A stretch of DNA of 64,000 bases from NCBI GenBank assembly GCA_947174805.1, contig CAMWKH010000001.1:1-64000 (forward strand). The letters run 5' to 3'. This stretch comes from an uncultured Roseburia sp. (GTDB taxonomy: Bacteria; Bacillota; Clostridia; Lachnospirales; Lachnospiraceae). The notes beneath the pieces were generated by a model that was given only the letters and a program-made list of their open reading frames with translations, did not search any database and was not told the DNA's origin. Position numbers and translations under genes: made by a program. Below, piece after piece: positions 34,120-43,018 of the stretch (the first letter of the stretch is position 1; each line of letters opens with the position of its first letter).

Positions 34120-35652
34120 ATGAAGATAACAACATTTGCAGCAATTTATATCGGTTCTTACGAGGTCAGCCTGAAGATTTTTGAACTATCTCCCAGAAAA
34201 CCCCTGCGTGCCATTGACCATGTGCGGGCGAGGGTGGAGCTGGGAAGAGACGCTTACCAGAAGGATATGATCGGTTATGAACTTATGGATGAGCTGGGAA
34301 AAGTGCTGGGGGAATACCAGAAGATTATGCGGGGGTATAAGGTGGATGATTACGTGGCCTACGCAGGTGGAGTGTTCCGGGACATTAAAAATCAGCAGTT
34401 TGTGTTAGACCAGCTGAAGATACGCACCGGAATCGAAATTTTGGTTTTGGGAAACTCGGAGCACCGCTTTATCAGCTATAAATCTGTGGCTTTCCGAAAG
34501 GAGTTTGACGAGATGACCAGGCAGGGGGCTGCCGTGGTGGACCTTGGCGGGGAGAGTCTGCAGGTGACCCTGTTCGTGGAGGGAAAAGTTGTGACCACCC
34601 AGCATCTGGTGCTGGGGACCATGCGGTTAAATGAGATGTTTTCCACTTTCAGCGGCTTTTTATCCCACTATGAGGATCAGATTGAGGAATTGGTCAACAA
34701 GGATTTGGAAGTATTTAAATCTCTGTACATGCGAAATGTTAATATTAAGTATGTGATTATTATGGGGGATTATGTGACGGAGCTGATGAAAAAGACGGAA
34801 AAGAAGTCGGACTATATTGTGAGCAGTGAGAAGTTTGTAAAGTCTATGCGGAAATTTTACAAAAAAAATCTGGATCAGATTGCCATGGAGCTGAATTTAT
34901 CCAATGATAAAGACCCGCTGCTTGTCCCCTACATAGTTCTCTACACCAGGATTGTGGAGGAACTGAATGCGGAGGAAATCTGGATTCCAGGTGCCAATAT
35001 CAGCGAGGGAATCGCTTATGACTATGCGGAGAAAAATCACATTATAAAGCCGGGGCACAGCTTTGAGGAGGATATTTTGTCTGCGGCAAAAAGCCTTTCC
35101 AGGCGCTATCAGAGTTATTCCCCCCATATCGATGCCCTGACCCAGATGGTGACACTTGTTTTTGACGCATTAAAAAAAGTTCACGGTCTTTCCCCCAGGG
35201 AGCGTCTCCTCCTGCAAGTGGCGGCAATTCTCCACGACTGCGGGAAATATGTGAGCATGGCAAGAGGGCCGGAATGTGCCTACAATATTATTATGGAATC
35301 GGAAATTATAGGGCTAAGCCATCTGGAGCGGGAGATTGCGGCCTCCACGGTTTTGTACAATACCCATCCCTTAGATGCCTACGAGGTGGTGGCAGACAGG
35401 CTGGACCAGGTTAGCTATGTAACCGTTGCAAAGCTTGCGGCGATTCTTAGGGTGAGCAATGCCATGGACAGGAGCCACAAGCAAAAGTTTAAGAATGTGA
35501 AGGCCGTGGTAAAAGAAAAAGAGCTGGTGATTACCATTGAATCTGTGGATGACATTATTTTGGAGAGAGGCCTTTTCTATGTAAAAGCGGGATTTTTTGA
35601 GAGTGTATTTGGCATCCGGCCGGTAATCCGGGAGAAGCGGGTCTATAAGTAG
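34120..35652 (+). CDS. ppx: Ppx/GppA-family exopolyphosphatase with HD domain
   Basis: A 510-residue protein. The ASKHA-fold Ppx/GppA domain (about 1-300) has AAIYIGSYEVSLKIFE and GAAVVDLGGESLQVT; the HD phosphohydrolase-like domain (about 320-480) has AAILHDCGKYV and SHLEREIAASTVLYNTHPLD. It should release phosphate from polyphosphate or hydrolyse pppGpp. It is 3 bp ahead of the polyphosphate kinase frame, so synthesis and breakdown of polyphosphate are encoded together. Confidence 0.9.
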   Translation: MKITTFAAIYIGSYEVSLKIFELSPRKPLRAIDHVRARVELGRDAYQKDMIGYELMDELGKVLGEYQKIMRGYKVDDYVAYAGGVFRDIKNQQFVLDQLKIRTGIEILVLGNSEHRFISYKSVAFRKEFDEMTRQGAAVVDLGGESLQVTLFVEGKVVTTQHLVLGTMRLNEMFSTFSGFLSHYEDQIEELVNKDLEVFKSLYMRNVNIKYVIIMGDYVTELMKKTEKKSDYIVSSEKFVKSMRKFYKKNLDQIAMELNLSNDKDPLLVPYIVLYTRIVEELNAEEIWIPGANISEGIAYDYAEKNHIIKPGHSFEEDILSAAKSLSRRYQSYSPHIDALTQMVTLVFDALKKVHGLSPRERLLLQVAAILHDCGKYVSMARGPECAYNIIMESEIIGLSHLEREIAASTVLYNTHPLDAYEVVADRLDQVSYVTVAKLAAILRVSNAMDRSHKQKFKNVKAVVKEKELVITIESVDDIILERGLFYVKAGFFESVFGIRPVIREKRVYK

Positions 35653-35663
35653 GAGTGTGGAGT

Positions 35664-37808
35664 ATGGAGAAAGAAAAAAATTTTACAAATCCGGAGTATT
35701 ATGAGAACCGGGAATTGAGCTGGATTAAATTTAACAACAGGGTGCTGAATGAAGCCAGGGATAAATCCATTCCCCTGTTGGAGCGGTGCAAATTTGTGAG
35801 CATCACATCCTCAAACCTGGATGAGTTTTTTATGGTGCGGGTGGCGTCTTTAAAAGATGTGGTCCATGCGGGATACAAAAAGAGGGATATTGCGGGAATG
35901 ACGGCGGGGGAGCAGTTGGAGGCAATTAACGCCGCCACAAGGGAGCTGGTGGAAATACAGTACAATACTTACAACCGTTCCCTGCTGCCTCTGTTAAAAG
36001 AACAGGATATTGAGATTATCCATGCCCATGAAGATTTAAACCAAAAGCAGGCAGAATTTGTGGACAAATATTTTATGGACAACGTGTACCCTGTGCTGAC
36101 CCCCATGGCGGTGGATGCATCCAGGCCGTTTCCGTTAATCCGCAACAAGACATTAAATATTGCAGCGCTTATCCGCAGGAAGCAGGAGGATCTGCCGGAC
36201 CACGGCAGAAAGGAAATTGAATTTTCCACTGTGCAGGTGCCTTCTGTGCTACCAAGGTTTGTAGAGATTCCCTCGGAGAAAGAAGGGGGCAGGACCTTTA
36301 TCCTTCTGGAGCAGATGATTGAGCGGAATATATCCAAACTGTTTTTAAACTGTAAGGTGGTGTGCGCCTATCCTTACCGGATTATGCGGAACGCGGATTT
36401 ATCCATTGATGAGGACGAGGCGGAGGATTTGTTAAAAGAGATTCAAAAGCAGTTAAAAATGCGGCAGTGGGGAGAAGTCATCCGTCTGGAAATTGAAGAT
36501 AAAATGGATGAGAAGCTTCTTGCAATCTTAAAACAGGAGCTGCATATTGCAGAGGAAGATGTGTATAAAATAAACGGTCCCATCGATTTGACCTTTTTAA
36601 TGAAACTCTATGGATTGGAAGGCTGCGACCATCTGCGGTACGAAAAGCATGTGCCCCAGAGAGTGAAGGAGATAGAGCCGGGGGAGGATATTTTTTCCGC
36701 CATCCGAAACGGAGATATACTCATGCATCATCCCTACCAGAGTTTTGACCCGGTGGTGGAATTTATCAGGCAGGCGGCGAAAGACCCGGATGTGCTGGCC
36801 ATCAAGCAGACATTATACCGGGTCAGCGGAAATTCACCTATCATTGCATCTCTTGCCCAGGCGGCGGAAAACGGCAAACAGGTCTCCGTTTTAGTGGAGT
36901 TAAAGGCCAGGTTTGACGAGGAACACAATATCGTGTGGGCAAAGAAATTAGAGCAGGCAGGGTGCCATGTCATTTACGGGCTGGTGGGGTTAAAGACCCA
37001 CAGCAAAATTGCCCTGGTGGTGCGCAGGGAGGATGACGGAATCCGCAGGTACGTCCATCTGGGCACAGGAAATTACAACGATTCCACGGCAAAGCTGTAC
37101 ACGGACTGCGGCATTTTTACCTGCTCCGAGGCTATCGGGGAAGATGCAACGGCAGTGTTTAACATGCTCTCCGGCTACTCAGAGCCCCTATCCTGGAACC
37201 GCCTGGTGGTGGCGCCAATCTGGCTTCGGAAAAAGTTTTTAAAACTCATCCAGCGGGAGACAAAAAATGCCAGGGAGGGAAAAGAGGCAAAAATTATTGC
37301 AAAGATGAATTCTCTCTGCGATAAGGAGGTTATCGCCGCTCTCTATGAGGCCAGCGCTGCGGGGGTGCAGATTGATTTAATTGTCCGGGGAATCTGCTGC
37401 CTTAAAGTGGGGATACCTAAAGTCAGTGACAATATCCGTATCCGTTCCATTGTTGGAAATTTTCTGGAACACAGCAGAATATTTTATTTTTACAATGATG
37501 GGATGCCCGAGATTTACATGGGCAGTGCGGATTGGATGCCAAGGAATTTAGACCGCAGGGTGGAGATTATATTCCCGGTGGAAAACGAGGAGATAAAGAA
37601 AAAGGTGTTCCATATTCTGGAGGTGGAATTGATGGACAACACCAAGGCCCATGTGCTTAACAGCAAAGGGCAGTATGAGAAGATAGACAAGCGGGGAAAA
37701 ACTCTTGTGAATTCCCAGGAACAGTTTGCAAAGGAGGCAAGAGTAAAAAAGAAAAGAGAGTATAATATTTATCAGGACAGGGTATTTATCCCGGCGGAGC
37801 CGGAATAA
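35664..37808 (+). CDS. ppk1: Polyphosphate kinase 1
   Basis: A 714-residue PPK1. N domain (NRELSWIKFNNRVLNEA), head domain (about 110-320), then two PLD-like C domains with the phospho-accepting histidine region (KTHSKIALVVR, YVHLGTGNYND) and the second HxK-like region near VGNFLEHSRIFYFYND. It polymerises the gamma phosphate of ATP. ATG 35664 is chosen over an in-frame GTG at 35655 because GGAGTGTGGAG precedes it. Same operon as ppx. Confidence 0.95.
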   Translation: MEKEKNFTNPEYYENRELSWIKFNNRVLNEARDKSIPLLERCKFVSITSSNLDEFFMVRVASLKDVVHAGYKKRDIAGMTAGEQLEAINAATRELVEIQYNTYNRSLLPLLKEQDIEIIHAHEDLNQKQAEFVDKYFMDNVYPVLTPMAVDASRPFPLIRNKTLNIAALIRRKQEDLPDHGRKEIEFSTVQVPSVLPRFVEIPSEKEGGRTFILLEQMIERNISKLFLNCKVVCAYPYRIMRNADLSIDEDEAEDLLKEIQKQLKMRQWGEVIRLEIEDKMDEKLLAILKQELHIAEEDVYKINGPIDLTFLMKLYGLEGCDHLRYEKHVPQRVKEIEPGEDIFSAIRNGDILMHHPYQSFDPVVEFIRQAAKDPDVLAIKQTLYRVSGNSPIIASLAQAAENGKQVSVLVELKARFDEEHNIVWAKKLEQAGCHVIYGLVGLKTHSKIALVVRREDDGIRRYVHLGTGNYNDSTAKLYTDCGIFTCSEAIGEDATAVFNMLSGYSEPLSWNRLVVAPIWLRKKFLKLIQRETKNAREGKEAKIIAKMNSLCDKEVIAALYEASAAGVQIDLIVRGICCLKVGIPKVSDNIRIRSIVGNFLEHSRIFYFYNDGMPEIYMGSADWMPRNLDRRVEIIFPVENEEIKKKVFHILEVELMDNTKAHVLNSKGQYEKIDKRGKTLVNSQEQFAKEARVKKKREYNIYQDRVFIPAEPE

Positions 37809-37833
37809 AGAGAGAAAATTGGGAGGAAAGAGC

Positions 37834-38661
37834 ATGAATTACAGCAGAATACTTTTTGTGGACCTGGATTATACGCTTTTAAATGATGATAAGACCGTTT
37901 CACAAAAAAACAGGGAAGCGATTCAGAGGGCGCTTGCCGCGGGAAATTATGTGGTGGTGGCCACAGGCCGTCCTGTGGAGACTGGGAGAATGGTAGTGAA
38001 GGATTTAGGGCTTACGATACCGGGATGTTATATGATTGCTTTTAACGGAGCAGTTTTGTATGACTGTTCTGCGGACAGGATACTCTATGAGAAGACCATA
38101 CCGGTGCAGTACGTTTATCAGCTTTTTGACAAGGCCCACCGGGCGGGGCTTTATATCCAGACTTACAACAAGACAGATATCCTTACGGAGAAGCATACGA
38201 AGGAACTGGACTATTATACCAGGCACAATAAAATGACCTATAAGATTCAGCCGGATGTAGCCATGGCATTGGAGTCAGAGCCCTATAAAGTATTGATTAT
38301 AAACCTAAACAGCCGGAAGATTTTGGAAGATTTTCAGGCTGCCAATGCTGGATGGACAGAGGGAAAAATGAGTACCTTTTTTTCCTGCAACCAATATCTG
38401 GAATACTGTCCCTTGGGAGTGAGCAAAGGTGCATCCATCGAATACCTCTGCAGTTTTTTAAATATTCCCATAGAGCACACCATTGCCGTGGGGGATGAGA
38501 AAAATGACGTGTCCATGATAGAGGCGGCTAATATTGGAATTGCGGTGAAAAATGCGGTAAAAGAAGCCAGGGATGCCGCAGATTACATAACGGAGAATGA
38601 CAACAACAACGATGCCATTGCAGAGGTGATCAGCAAATTTATATTTAATGAGGAACACTGA
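37834..38661 (+). CDS. Cof-type HAD-IIB phosphatase
   Basis: A 275-residue haloacid dehalogenase-like hydrolase. Motif I LFVDLDYTLLNDD, motif II VVATGRP, motif III lysine in GVSKGASIEYL and motif IV AVGDEKNDVSMIEAA are all present, with a C2-type cap. Substrate is probably a sugar phosphate or cofactor phosphate; it cannot be decided from sequence. GGGAGG precedes ATG 37834. Confidence 0.92.
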   Translation: MNYSRILFVDLDYTLLNDDKTVSQKNREAIQRALAAGNYVVVATGRPVETGRMVVKDLGLTIPGCYMIAFNGAVLYDCSADRILYEKTIPVQYVYQLFDKAHRAGLYIQTYNKTDILTEKHTKELDYYTRHNKMTYKIQPDVAMALESEPYKVLIINLNSRKILEDFQAANAGWTEGKMSTFFSCNQYLEYCPLGVSKGASIEYLCSFLNIPIEHTIAVGDEKNDVSMIEAANIGIAVKNAVKEARDAADYITENDNNNDAIAEVISKFIFNEEH

Positions 38662-38708
38662 AATGACAGGGGAAGATGATGCATTTATCTTTGTCAAAGG
38701 AGGAGCAC

Positions 38709-40451
38709 ATGACACATTTGGAAAGGGCCGAACAGCTTCTGCACCAGCAATACCACTGTTCCCAGGCTCTCTTTGGAGCATTTGCAGATGATCTTTCGCT
38801 GGATATAAAGACAGCGTTTAAAATCAGTACGTGTTTTGGAGGGGGAATGCGTCAGGGGGGAGTCTGCGGCTGTATTACGGCGTCCCTTCTGGTTCTCGGG
38901 ATGGCTCTGGGGTTTTACGATTCCCAGGACCGGGAACTGGAAGTCTATGGAAATCAAAAAACGGATGAATTTATTAAGCGTTTTACAGAGGCCATGGATG
39001 GAAAGACAAATTGCAGGGATATTCTGGGAAAGGATATCTCCGTACCAGGGGACATGGCAGAGATTCGGAAAGAAGGGCTGATTTTAAAGAAATGTCCCCA
39101 AGCCATCTGTGCAAGTATCGAAATTTTGGAGGATATGCTTTCCCAGTTCTTAAAGGATAAAGCCCAGGAGAGTATAAACCTGGATGTGGTTTTGGAGAGC
39201 GCAGAATTCCAAAGCGCCATGAAGCGAATCAGTAAACTTCACCGCTTCCGCAGAAATGTGAACAAGCTTTTGTTTTCCTCTGATAAGAAAATAGGATTTA
39301 TTCAGTTTGACATCCGAAAGTTTAAGATTGTGAATGACTTATACGGCGAGAGATTCGGGGATGAAATCCTTGATTTCATTCTCCACAAAATGGGGGAGAC
39401 ATGTCACAAAGAGCAGTATTTTGTAAATTTGAGAAGCGATGTGTTTTTGATGGTGACTGAGTACGAAAAAGAGGAGGAGCTTTTGGAGTTTATCAGAAAG
39501 CTGGACAGTGAGATAAGCAGCTTTAAAAATGTCAAACTCCAAATGTCCTACGGCGTATATACCGTGGAGGATAAAAATGTGGAACTGCGCCAGATGGAGG
39601 ACCGGGCGGCTATGGCCAGAAAGGCAGCAAAAAATAACATTTTGTCCAATATTATTTTTTACAAAGAACAGTTTAAGGATAACCTTTACAATCGAAAATT
39701 TATAGAGGAGAATATGCAGACGGCCATCGCCGGTGAGCAGATTATGATGTACCTTCAGCCCAAGTACAGTATATCCAAAAATGAGATTATCGGGGCAGAG
39801 GCATTGGTCCGGTGGCGCCACCCGGAGCGGGGAATGATATTTCCCAATGAGTTTATCCCAATTATCGAGGAAAACGGCTATATCAAAAAAGTAGATTATT
39901 ATATATGGGAAAAGGCCTGCCGTTTTATCAAAAGATGCATGGATGCAGGGATAAACTGCCCCATTTCCGTGAATGTGTCCAGAGTGCACCTAAAGGATGA
40001 TGAATGTATCCAGGTTCTTTCTGACCTGATTTCGGACAATGGTATACCGAAAGAGCTGCTGGAGCTGGAGATTACGGAGACGGCAGACAACCAGCAGGTG
40101 AGCATGAAAGCGCTGCAGTTAAAGGATGAGGGGTATACCCTTTTGATGGATGATTTTGGAAGCGGATACTCCTCCTTAAACATTCTTTTGGAAACACCTT
40201 TTGATGTGATAAAGCTGGATAAAAAGTTTATGGAAAATATGATGGTATCCGGAAAGGGAAGGCTGATTTTGGAGCAGATGGTCCTTATGGCGGAGAAACT
40301 GCATCTTGGGATTTTGGCGGAAGGGGTGGAGACAAAAGAACAGGTGGAACTTCTTCAAAATATCGGTTGCGACCAGGTGCAGGGGTATTACTACGCAAAA
40401 CCTATGCCGGAGGAGGAAGTTTTTGCGCTGCTTAAGGAGCAGAATCTGTAA
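38709..40451 (+). CDS. C_GCAxxG_C_C domain fused to degenerate GGDEF and EAL domains
   Basis: A 580-residue protein with an unusual architecture. Residues about 1-145 are a C_GCAxxG_C_C (putative redox) domain: CSQALFGAF, CFGGGMRQGGVCGC and later cysteines (NCRDI, CPQAIC). A GGDEF-fold domain (about 185-325, IGFIQFDIRKFKIVNDLYGE) has RSDVF in place of GGDEF, so it is probably not a cyclase. The EAL domain (about 340-580) keeps EALVRWR, LEITETADN, LMDDFGSGYSS, KLDKKF and AEGVETKEQ, so it should hydrolyse c-di-GMP. AAAGGAGGAG precedes ATG 38709. A redox-gated phosphodiesterase is my inference. Confidence 0.88.
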   Translation: MTHLERAEQLLHQQYHCSQALFGAFADDLSLDIKTAFKISTCFGGGMRQGGVCGCITASLLVLGMALGFYDSQDRELEVYGNQKTDEFIKRFTEAMDGKTNCRDILGKDISVPGDMAEIRKEGLILKKCPQAICASIEILEDMLSQFLKDKAQESINLDVVLESAEFQSAMKRISKLHRFRRNVNKLLFSSDKKIGFIQFDIRKFKIVNDLYGERFGDEILDFILHKMGETCHKEQYFVNLRSDVFLMVTEYEKEEELLEFIRKLDSEISSFKNVKLQMSYGVYTVEDKNVELRQMEDRAAMARKAAKNNILSNIIFYKEQFKDNLYNRKFIEENMQTAIAGEQIMMYLQPKYSISKNEIIGAEALVRWRHPERGMIFPNEFIPIIEENGYIKKVDYYIWEKACRFIKRCMDAGINCPISVNVSRVHLKDDECIQVLSDLISDNGIPKELLELEITETADNQQVSMKALQLKDEGYTLLMDDFGSGYSSLNILLETPFDVIKLDKKFMENMMVSGKGRLILEQMVLMAEKLHLGILAEGVETKEQVELLQNIGCDQVQGYYYAKPMPEEEVFALLKEQNL

Positions 40452-40528
40452 AGCCGCAAAAGGCAGGCGGGGGATGCAGGAGTTTCCATGGGTAAAGTGA
40501 AAGTACTGCGGCATCCTTTAGCGGTTAT

Positions 40529-41368
40529 TCAGTTTCTTAATTTGTCCAAGATTTCATAGGGCACAAAGAGATGTCCCATCCCTGCCCCCATTTTTATCAT
40601 GGGCTTATTGGTGCCGTGGAAGTCAGAGCCCCCGGAGAGAAGAAGCCCGTATTCCTTTGCCAGTGCTTTGATATACCGTTCATCCCCGGGCTGGTAGGTG
40701 GAATAGACGGCCTCAATACCGTCCACATTTTCTTCTTTGCAGTCCAAAATGAGATTCCGCAGCGTGGCGTCGCTCATATGATATAAAATGGGGTGTGCGA
40801 TAATGGCTTTGCCCCCTGCATCGTGAATCAGGCGGATGCCCTCCATGGGGGTGACTTTTGCCCTGGGGACGTAACAGCGGCAGCCGTCCCCGATATATTT
40901 TTCAAAAACCGTTGGGATGTCCTTCACATACCCTTTGTCTATGAGAAAACGGGCGATATGGGCCCTTGTTAATACTGCATCGGGAAAACAGTCCCGTAAG
41001 GCTTTTTCCGTAATGTCAAAACCTTCCTGCTGCAGGAGACGGTACATTTTTTCATTCCGGTTGTACCGGTTGTCCCTGAAATCTGCCAGATGGCTTAAAA
41101 GGGCAGGATTGTCCTCATCTAAAAAAAGTCCTACGATATGGACTTCTTTTTTCTTATATTCTGTGGAGAGTTCCACGCCGGGAATCAGTTCAATGCCGGC
41201 TTTTTCTGCGGCTTTTCTTGCCTGCTTGACACCGTCCACCGTGTCATGGTCGGTTAGGGCGAAGGCGGATAAGCCCTGGTTTTTTGCTTCCACAGCTAAT
41301 TCTTCCGGGGTAAAAGTGCCGTCGGATTCTGTGGAGTGGACGTGCAAATCTATTTTTCTGGTATCCAT
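40529..41368 (-). CDS. PHP-domain phosphoesterase, YciV/RNase AM-like
   Basis: A 279-residue metal-dependent phosphoesterase. PHP motifs: IDLHVHSTESDGTFTPEEL, FALTDHDTVDGV, IPGVELSTEY, KAIIAHPILY and LLLSGGSDFHG. The family acts on 3',5'-nucleoside bisphosphates and short 5' RNA ends. ATG 41368 is chosen because the family starts at the KIDLHVHS strand; the upstream extension lacks similarity. Convergent to the EAL gene. Confidence 0.88.
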   Translation of the reverse strand: MDTRKIDLHVHSTESDGTFTPEELAVEAKNQGLSAFALTDHDTVDGVKQARKAAEKAGIELIPGVELSTEYKKKEVHIVGLFLDEDNPALLSHLADFRDNRYNRNEKMYRLLQQEGFDITEKALRDCFPDAVLTRAHIARFLIDKGYVKDIPTVFEKYIGDGCRCYVPRAKVTPMEGIRLIHDAGGKAIIAHPILYHMSDATLRNLILDCKEENVDGIEAVYSTYQPGDERYIKALAKEYGLLLSGGSDFHGTNKPMIKMGAGMGHLFVPYEILDKLRN

Positions 41369-41588
41369 AATTTGTGTCTCCTCTGATTCAGTTTTTATAC
41401 ACTGATTATAGTATATATTATTTATGAATTTTCCACAAGAAATTTTTAACACGCCTGAATCATCATGGATTTATTTGCCGCTGCATTAGAAAAAGCAGTT
41501 ATGGAATATAAAGATAGTCCTTCTTTGCTTCCTATGCTTGGAAAAACATATGTAATGTTCTCACGTTTAAAGATTCTCAAAAAAATCC

Positions 41589-41617
41589 TTGACGTATCCT
41601 TCCACATATGGTAATGT
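41589..41617 (+). promoter_or_regulatory. Predicted promoter of the infC operon
   Basis: TTGACG (41589-41594) and TAATGT (41612-41617), 17-bp spacer. It leads into the structured leader before infC. Confidence 0.55.
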
Positions 41618-41634
41618 ATTCATGTTGTGAAAAG

Positions 41635-41760
41635 CAAGTAGAGTATCCACTCTCACCGAAGCGCAATCAGGCGGCTTACGGTTCATACTTCACACGGCGG
41701 ATTCGTTGTGGGATAATTTTGATTGTGGATAGTCTTTCTATCCGCTTTTTTTATGCACAG
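41635..41760 (+). ncRNA. infC/L20-type autoregulatory leader with attenuator
   Basis: The leader holds a conserved-looking block (GAGTATCCACTCTCACCG, CGGTTCATACTTCACACGG) followed by a terminator hairpin: GTGGATAG (41725-41732) pairs with CTATCCGC (41738-41745) and then seven Ts. In Firmicutes the infC-rpmI-rplT leader is controlled by L20 binding and premature termination; that mechanism is inferred from position and structure. Confidence 0.7.
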
Positions 41761-41816
41761 GAAGGCAGGAAAGCCTGCATGAGTGAAAAGTATTTTAATT
41801 TTGGAGGTGTAAGACC

Positions 41817-42323
41817 ATTAGCGAATTAATGATTAACGAACAGATCAGGGACAAAGAAATTCGTCTGATCGGAGAAAACGGAGAACAGCTTGGCATTATG
41901 TCAGCCAGGGAAGCTATGAAGTTAGCGGAGGAAGCGGAACTGGACCTGGTAAAAATCGCGCCGACTGCCAAACCACCTGTATGTAAAATTATCGATTACG
42001 GTAAATACAGATATGAATTAGCCAGAAAAGAAAAGGAAGCTAAGAAGAAGCAGAAGGTTGTGGAAGTCAAGGAAATTCGTATGTCGCCAAATATCGAATC
42101 AAATGATTTGAATACCAAAATGAATGCTGCCAAAAAGTTTCTTGAAAAGGGAAATAAAGTAAAAGTCACCCTTCGTTTCCGGGGGCGGGAAATGGCTCAC
42201 ATGCAGAGCAGCAGGCATATCTTAGATGATTTCGCAGAGAGCCTTGCAGATGCGGCAGTGATAGAAAAAGCGCCAAAGGTAGAGGGACGGAGCATCAGTA
42301 TGGTGCTTACAGAAAAGAAATAA
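41817..42323 (+). CDS. infC: Translation initiation factor IF-3
   Basis: A 168-residue IF-3. I place the start at ATT 41817: GGAGGTG lies at 41802-41808 with 8-base spacing, and the sequence ISELMINEQIRDKEIRLIG matches family N-termini, whereas ATG 41829 has no ribosome site. A non-standard AUU-type start is the classic basis of IF-3 autoregulation. N-domain ends in AKPPVCKIIDYGKYRYE, C-domain has VKVTLRFRGREMAH. Confidence 0.95.
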   Translation: MSELMINEQIRDKEIRLIGENGEQLGIMSAREAMKLAEEAELDLVKIAPTAKPPVCKIIDYGKYRYELARKEKEAKKKQKVVEVKEIRMSPNIESNDLNTKMNAAKKFLEKGNKVKVTLRFRGREMAHMQSSRHILDDFAESLADAAVIEKAPKVEGRSISMVLTEKK

Positions 42324-42353
42324 CGTTACTATGTTTAAGGAGGAAAATATATT

Positions 42354-42551
42354 ATGCCAAAAATGAAAACCAGCAGAGCAGCTGCAAAGCGTTTTAAAGT
42401 GACAGGAACAGGAAAATTAAAGAGAAACAAAGCTTATAAGAGACATATCTTAACAAAAAAGACAACCAAAAATAAGAGAAATCTCAGAAAAGCAGCTATG
42501 ACAGATGCAACAAATGTAAAGACAATGAAGAAAATTTTACCATATCTGTAA
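42354..42551 (+). CDS. rpmI: 50S ribosomal protein L35
   Basis: A 65-residue basic protein, [20 protein letters not shown] then [16 protein letters not shown], the standard L35 sequence and length. Second gene of infC-rpmI-rplT, with AAGGAGG before the ATG. Confidence 0.97.
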   Translation: MPKMKTSRAAAKRFKVTGTGKLKRNKAYKRHILTKKTTKNKRNLRKAAMTDATNVKTMKKILPYL

Positions 42552-42586
42552 AAAGCAATAAGAAACAGTAAAAGGAGGATTTAAAA

Positions 42587-42943
42587 ATGGCAAGAGTAAA
42601 AGGCGGTTTAGGTGCCAAAAAGAGACATAAAAGAGTATTAAAACTGGCGAAAGGATACAGGGGAGCACGTTCCAAACAGTACCGTGTGGCAAAGCAGTCG
42701 GTTATGCGTGCCCTGGCTAGTTCCTATGCAGGAAGAAAAGAGAGAAAAAGACAGTTCCGTCAGCTTTGGATTGCCCGTATCAATGCAGCGGCAAGGATGA
42801 ACGGGATTTCTTACAGCCAGTTTATGCACGGTTTAAAACTGGCAGGAGTGGATATGAACCGTAAAATGTTAGCGGAAATGGCTGTCAATGATGCGGAAGG
42901 TTTTACAGCCTTGGCTGAAATTGCGAAAAAATCCGTAGCGTAG
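42587..42943 (+). CDS. rplT: 50S ribosomal protein L20
   Basis: A 118-residue L20 ([32 protein letters not shown]-like [20 protein letters not shown]). Assembly protein of the 50S subunit and probable repressor of its own operon through the leader upstream. Confidence 0.97.
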   Translation: MARVKGGLGAKKRHKRVLKLAKGYRGARSKQYRVAKQSVMRALASSYAGRKERKRQFRQLWIARINAAARMNGISYSQFMHGLKLAGVDMNRKMLAEMAVNDAEGFTALAEIAKKSVA

Positions 42944-42951
42944 AGTGAAAT

Positions 42952-42996
42952 AGGACTATTACAACAGCCGTTTTCGGTTGGGGTGATAGTCCTTTG
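42952..42996 (+). terminator. Stem-loop after rplT
   Basis: AGGACTAT (42952-42959) pairs with ATAGTCCT (42986-42993) around an inner AACAGCC/GGTTG-type arm, followed by TTTG. Probable terminator of the infC operon. Confidence 0.55.
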
Positions 42997-43018
42997 TGGT
43001 ATTAACCGGAGGCTAAAT

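Larger units (their letters stand above)
41453..41816. other. Intergenic region with infC promoter and leader
   Basis: Contains a 49-codon frame at 41465-41614 (MDLFAAALEKAVMEYKDSPS) with no ribosome site, possibly a remnant or chance, and then the infC promoter and leader listed separately. Confidence 0.5.

Noticed and set aside
41465-41614. A 49-codon ORF before infC
   Set aside because: No ribosome-binding site, no recognisable family, and its end overlaps the predicted infC promoter.
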